From Candidatus Woesearchaeota archaeon (GTDB lineage: Archaea > Nanobdellota > Nanobdellia > Woesearchaeales > JAHWIC01), in NCBI GenBank assembly GCA_019322805.1, contig JAHWIC010000040.1:1-8161 (forward strand): a DNA stretch of 8,161 nucleotides, written 5' to 3'. Of the stretch, positions 5,794-8,161 are shown one piece after another; position 1 is the first letter of the stretch; every line of letters starts with the position of its first letter. The notes below the pieces were generated by a model that saw nothing but the letters and a program-made list of their open reading frames with translations, was not told the origin of the DNA and did no database searches. The position numbers were made by a program, and so were the translations under genes.

Positions 5794-6546
5794 ATGCCGA
5801 AAGTACTTGTTATATTTGGTTCTAAATCAGATGAAAAGGTTTACAGTAGGGTAATTAATGTCCTAAAGGAGAATAAGATAGAGCACGAATTAAGAATATG
5901 CAGTGCTCATCGCACTCCTGCAGAGATTGATAATATACTGGCTGTTGAGCATGCTCTTGTTATTGCTGGAGCTGGTCTAGCGGCTGCTTTGCCAGGTGCT
6001 GTAGCTGCGAAAACAATAAGGCCTGTAATTGGAGTGCCGTGCCAGGTAAATTATCTGGGTTTAGATTCTTTATTATCTATTGTTCAGATGCCTCCAGGCG
6101 TGCCTGTTTTAGCTGTTGGTGTGGATAAAGCAGAGATAGCTGCAAATAATGCTATGCTGATGTTAAGGGAATATGAAGGAGTTAATATTATTGCTGATGA
6201 GAAGACAAAGGCTGTTGAAAAAGCTATAACTATGCTGGATGCATTTGGAGTTAACTACAAGGAATCCACAGAAGTGGACTCTGGCAGAATTAACCTGGAG
6301 TTTGTTTATTTTGATGAACCACTAGAACAGAAAAACGAGCTTTGTATTTATTGTCCAATGTTGTTGGAAGAAGACGATAAAGCAGAGGCAGCGATTAATC
6401 TGCTGGACCATTCTACTCATGGCTTGTGGGTTGGTTTAAACAGGGGAGATAACGCTGCTTTAGCTGCTATTGAGATACTGAATCTTAATGGCAAGTATAC
6501 TCAGAAATTAGAGGAAGCTAGAAAACAGTGGAAAGTAAAGAAATAG
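5794..6546 (+). CDS. purE: PurE-type AIR carboxylase / N5-CAIR mutase with degenerate second PurE-like domain
   Basis: PurE acts at the AIR-to-CAIR carboxylation step. Residues 1-127 form a class I-like PurE domain: GSKSD (9-13), SAHRTP (37-42, His 39), IAGAG (57-61), LPGAVAAKT (66-74), GVPCQ (80-84), LDSLLSIVQMPPGVPV (90-105), ending at about LREYE (124-128). Residues 129-250 look like a second copy: KAITMLDAFGVNYKES resembles the first PurE helix and strand, and VGLNRGDNAALAAIEILN the last helix, but it lacks the GSKSD, SAHRTP and GAG motifs. Total length is 250 against about 160 for bacterial class I PurE. The AAHLPG His of class I enzymes is Ala 65. Fused PurE pairs are known in some methanogens, as I recall. 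No purK is in view, so direct carboxylation of AIR is possible; the exact reaction is unresolved. Start supported by the GGTGAT site. Confidence 0.9.
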   Translation: MPKVLVIFGSKSDEKVYSRVINVLKENKIEHELRICSAHRTPAEIDNILAVEHALVIAGAGLAAALPGAVAAKTIRPVIGVPCQVNYLGLDSLLSIVQMPPGVPVLAVGVDKAEIAANNAMLMLREYEGVNIIADEKTKAVEKAITMLDAFGVNYKESTEVDSGRINLEFVYFDEPLEQKNELCIYCPMLLEEDDKAEAAINLLDHSTHGLWVGLNRGDNAALAAIEILNLNGKYTQKLEEARKQWKVKK

Positions 6547-6558
6547 TCAATAAAAATA

Positions 6559-6580
6559 ATCAATTTAAAAAAATCAATAG
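6559..6580 (+). promoter_or_regulatory. Conserved AT-rich block upstream of cloverleaf copy 2
   Basis: Counterpart of 5053-5073: ATCAATTT, a run of seven A, then TCAATAG. Here TTTAAAAAAA (6564-6573) is a fair TATA box whose expected start falls at about 6594, within the 5' strand of P1. Because it matches the first copy although the gene upstream (purE, not purQ) differs, it appears to be part of the same duplicated unit. Promoter activity is inference. Confidence 0.4.
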
Positions 6581-6590
6581 AAACGAAAAA

Positions 6591-6709
6591 TAAATCCGAT
6601 TTTTGCTTGATGCAAAGGTTAAAGCAAAAATCATCCTCACTCATTGCTAAAGAAAGGTAAGCGGATGAAAATTCCTATTGCATGAGGAAGAAAGGAATTT
6701 TCAGATTTA
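6591..6709 (+). promoter_or_regulatory. Candidate cis-regulatory RNA, four-way junction, copy 2 (before purC)
   Basis: Homolog of the element at 5085-5205 with the same junction and no unpaired bases between helices. P1 is 6591-6598 with 6702-6709, with one C-A mismatch (6597/6703). P2 is 6599-6608 with 6622-6631, stem identical to copy 1. P3 is CATCC 6632-6636 with GGATG 6663-6667, plus C6638-G6661 after a mismatch. P4 is 6668-6676 with 6693-6701, identical to the first 9 bp of copy 1. The outer helix is AAACGA 6581-6586 with TTGTTT 6711-6716, where G-U replaces the A-U of copy 1. P2 and P4 arms have the same lengths as in copy 1 (33 and 34 bases). It starts 44 bases after purE and ends 52 before the purC ATG, so it most likely lies in the purC leader. 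The function is not known to me. Confidence 0.7.
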
Positions 6710-6752
6710 ATTGTTTTTTTGATGATAAGTGATTTTTGATAAAAATTGATTT

Positions 6753-6758
6753 GGTGAT
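6753..6758 (+). promoter_or_regulatory. Ribosome binding site of purC
   Basis: GGTGAT ends 3 bases before ATG 6762, the same arrangement as at purE. It decides between ATG 6762 and ATG 6765 in favour of the first, and indicates that purC is translated from a leadered mRNA, as expected if the cloverleaf is in the leader. Confidence 0.7.
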
Positions 6759-6761
6759 AAA

Positions 6762-7730
6762 ATGATGACTGATGAACAGATAAAAGAACAGAGGAAGTTT
6801 ACTCTAAAGGAAACCAACTTTCCTGGTTTAGGTGAAAGAAGAAAAGGAAAGGTAAGGGATGTCTATAAAGCAGAAGACAAATTATTCCTAATTTCAACTG
6901 ACAGGCAGTCTGCCTTTGACAGGATTCTTGCAGAGATTCCATTCAAAGGCCAGGTTTTAACGCAGACATCTAAGTTCTGGTTTGAGCAGACAAAAGACAT
7001 AATTCCAAACCATATTATTGATGTTCCAGATCCAAATGTTGTTGTTTGTAAAAAACTAAAGGTTTTTCCTGTAGAGATGGTTGTAAGAGGTTATATTACA
7101 GGAGTTACAAGCACTGCTGCATGGACAGCATACAGCAAAGGTGAGAGGATTTTCTGCGGCAATGTCCTTCCTGAAGGTTTGAAGAAGAATCAGAAGTTTG
7201 AAAAGCCGATTATAACGCCAACAACAAAATCAGAGGAGCATGATGAGAAGATTTCAGGAGAGGAAGTTGTTAAAAGAGGACTAATGACTCAGGAGCAATG
7301 GGATTTTATTTCAGACAAAGCCCTAAAGCTGTTTGAAAGAGGAACAGAGATTGCAGCTAAAAACGGATTAATCTTAGTAGATACAAAGTATGAGTTTGGA
7401 TATGATGATGAAGGAAACATATTCTTAATAGACGAGATTCATACACCTGACTCATCAAGATACTGGATAAAAGATACTTATGAAGAAAGGTTTGCAAAGG
7501 ACGAAGAGCCAGAGAATATTGATAAGGAATTCCTAAGGCTGTGGTTTAAGAAACACTGTGATCCTTATAAGGATGAGACACTGCCAGAAGCGCCAGAAGA
7601 ACTTGTGGTAGAATTAAGCAAAAGATACATAAAGCTGTATGAGATGATAACTGGAAATGAGTTTAAGGCTGAGGTTGGAGATGTTTCTGGAAGAATAGAG
7701 GATAATCTTAAATCCAAAGGTTACCTTTAA
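6762..7730 (+). CDS. purC: Phosphoribosylaminoimidazole-succinocarboxamide (SAICAR) synthase
   Basis: Cytosolic enzyme that condenses CAIR with aspartate using ATP to give SAICAR, the step after PurE. The 322-residue product has GKVRDVY (29-35) in the nucleotide-binding lobe, STDRQSAFDR (45-54), VEMVVRGYITG (104-114), ITPTTKSEEHDE (151-162), LVDTKYEFG (205-213) and IDEIHTPDSSRYW (223-235), all hallmarks of the family. At about 320 residues it belongs to the longer form (yeast Ade1-like, about 300) rather than the roughly 240-residue E. coli type; the extra length is in the inserts and the C-terminal helices (about 253-322). The start ATG 6762 is set by GGTGAT three bases before it. It has a long 5' gap with the second cloverleaf element, so regulation through the leader is plausible. 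Its stop overlaps the TATA box of the next gene. No damage or missing motif. Confidence 0.97.
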   Translation: MMTDEQIKEQRKFTLKETNFPGLGERRKGKVRDVYKAEDKLFLISTDRQSAFDRILAEIPFKGQVLTQTSKFWFEQTKDIIPNHIIDVPDPNVVVCKKLKVFPVEMVVRGYITGVTSTAAWTAYSKGERIFCGNVLPEGLKKNQKFEKPIITPTTKSEEHDEKISGEEVVKRGLMTQEQWDFISDKALKLFERGTEIAAKNGLILVDTKYEFGYDDEGNIFLIDEIHTPDSSRYWIKDTYEERFAKDEEPENIDKEFLRLWFKKHCDPYKDETLPEAPEELVVELSKRYIKLYEMITGNEFKAEVGDVSGRIEDNLKSKGYL

Positions 7731-7733
7731 ATA
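7723..7733 (+). promoter_or_regulatory. Promoter of the nuclease gene (TATA box inside purC end)
   Basis: ACCTTTAAATA has its first T 29 bases before GTG 7755 and overlaps the purC stop TAA (7728-7730). The spacing again predicts transcription starting at the start codon, so the nuclease gene is probably leaderless and not simply part of the purC transcript. Confidence 0.55.
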
Positions 7734-7754
7734 AATTTTTCGATTTCTATCATT

Positions 7755-8161
7755 GTGAAAAACAGAACGTTAGTTGCAATTGCAGTAAGTGCTGCTTTAG
7801 CAGCAGGTGGAGTAGGATGCAAAGCAGGCTATGAAGCTGCTTATGAAAGGGGGTATGAGGCAGGCTATGAAGCAGGCAGAGACGATCCCAAGAGCATATG
7901 GGAATTAACCCATAATGTAGTCAGGGTTATTGATGGCGACACCCTTGTTCTTGAAAATGGAGAAAAGGTAAGGCTGATAGGGATAGATGCTCCTGAGAAA
8001 AGAGGTGATGAACCTCTTAATGCTGAAGCTGCTGAAAAACTGGAAGGACTTGTTCTTGGGGTGCCTGTCAGAATAGAGAGAGACCAAACTATTAGAGGCC
8101 CTCATGGAAGATTATTGGCTTATTTGTATATTGATGACATTTTTGTTAACAGAGAACTTGT
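7755..8161 (+). CDS. Secreted/lipoprotein staphylococcal-type nuclease (partial, 3' end beyond window)
   Basis: Predicted calcium-dependent nuclease of the SNase (thermonuclease) fold, acting on DNA/RNA outside the cytoplasm. 135 codons are visible from GTG 7755. Residues 1-22 are a signal sequence (KNRT, then a hydrophobic Ala/Val stretch ending GGVGC); Cys 22 could be a lipid-attachment site, but Gly at -3 is atypical of a lipobox. A low-complexity linker GYEAAYERGYEAGYEAG follows (25-41), then the nuclease domain: VVRVIDGDTL (55-64), VRLIGIDAPE (72-81) and GPHGRLLAYLY (115-125). The residues matching the S. aureus active site are present: Asp 62, Arg 73, Asp 78, Glu 81, Arg 119. The domain is cut by the window edge. 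GTG is chosen for the promoter spacing and because it yields a complete signal sequence; no ATG is available. Likely a scavenging or surface enzyme, unrelated to purine synthesis except perhaps by salvage. Confidence 0.88.
   Translation, partial: MKNRTLVAIAVSAALAAGGVGCKAGYEAAYERGYEAGYEAGRDDPKSIWELTHNVVRVIDGDTLVLENGEKVRLIGIDAPEKRGDEPLNAEAAEKLEGLVLGVPVRIERDQTIRGPHGRLLAYLYIDDIFVNREL
7827..7877 (+). repeat. GYEA-type short repeats in the nuclease linker
   Basis: This stretch encodes GYEAAYERGYEAGYEAG: Tyr-Glu recurs every four residues. The DNA repeats only loosely (GGCTATGAAGC-like units), so the amino-acid pattern rather than recent DNA duplication seems to be kept. It separates the signal sequence from the nuclease fold and may form an amphipathic helix or spacer at the cell surface. 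Confidence 0.6.

Noticed and set aside
7905..8105. Minus-strand open frame opposite the nuclease gene
   Set aside because: The plus strand encodes the nuclease active-site motifs across the same bases.

Overview
The window is a piece of an AT-rich archaeal chromosome. The leftmost gene encodes ribosomal protein L15e, a family confined to archaea and eukaryotes. Start sites follow archaeal patterns: TATA-like boxes about 30 bases before starts that appear leaderless, mixed with GGTGAT-type ribosome binding sites. Short genes, compact spacing and many A/T-rich codons would suit a DPANN lineage (Woesearchaeota/Pacearchaeota-like). That finer placement is inference, not something the sequence proves.

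Layout. Bases 1-491 (minus) hold the 5' part of the L15e gene, running off the left edge. Bases 492-738 are a divergent intergenic region with outward-facing promoters around a GC-rich element bounded by a perfect 17-bp inverted repeat (599-700). Then, all on the plus strand: folC (739-1899), purL (1943-4294), purQ (4291-5052, 4-base overlap with purL), a 243-base gap with a cloverleaf-folding element, purS (5296-5742), purE (5794-6546), a 215-base gap with a second copy of the cloverleaf element, purC (6762-7730), and the 5' part of a secreted staphylococcal-type nuclease (7755 to the right edge). No stretch over 300 bases lacks a gene.

Function. PurL, PurQ and PurS together form the three-part FGAM synthase, step 4 of de novo IMP synthesis. 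PurE acts on the AIR/CAIR carboxylation step and PurC on the following SAICAR step. FolC makes (poly)glutamylated folate, the kind of one-carbon carrier used by some purine enzymes. purF, purD, purN/T, purM, purB, purH/O/P and purK are not in the window.

Most interesting signal. The gaps before purS and purC carry two homologous copies of a roughly 120-base element. Each folds into a four-way junction with no unpaired base between its four helices. The P2 stem and the basal 9 bp of P4 are identical in both copies, the outer ends of P1 and part of P3 keep pairing through base changes, and short loop motifs (TGCAAA, GCWTGAGG) are conserved. It resembles none of the riboswitch classes I know and is a candidate cis-regulatory RNA of archaeal purine genes. 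PurS and PurE are also unusual: both look like tandem domain duplications, and PurE has a degenerate second domain and an active-site-region His replaced by Ala.
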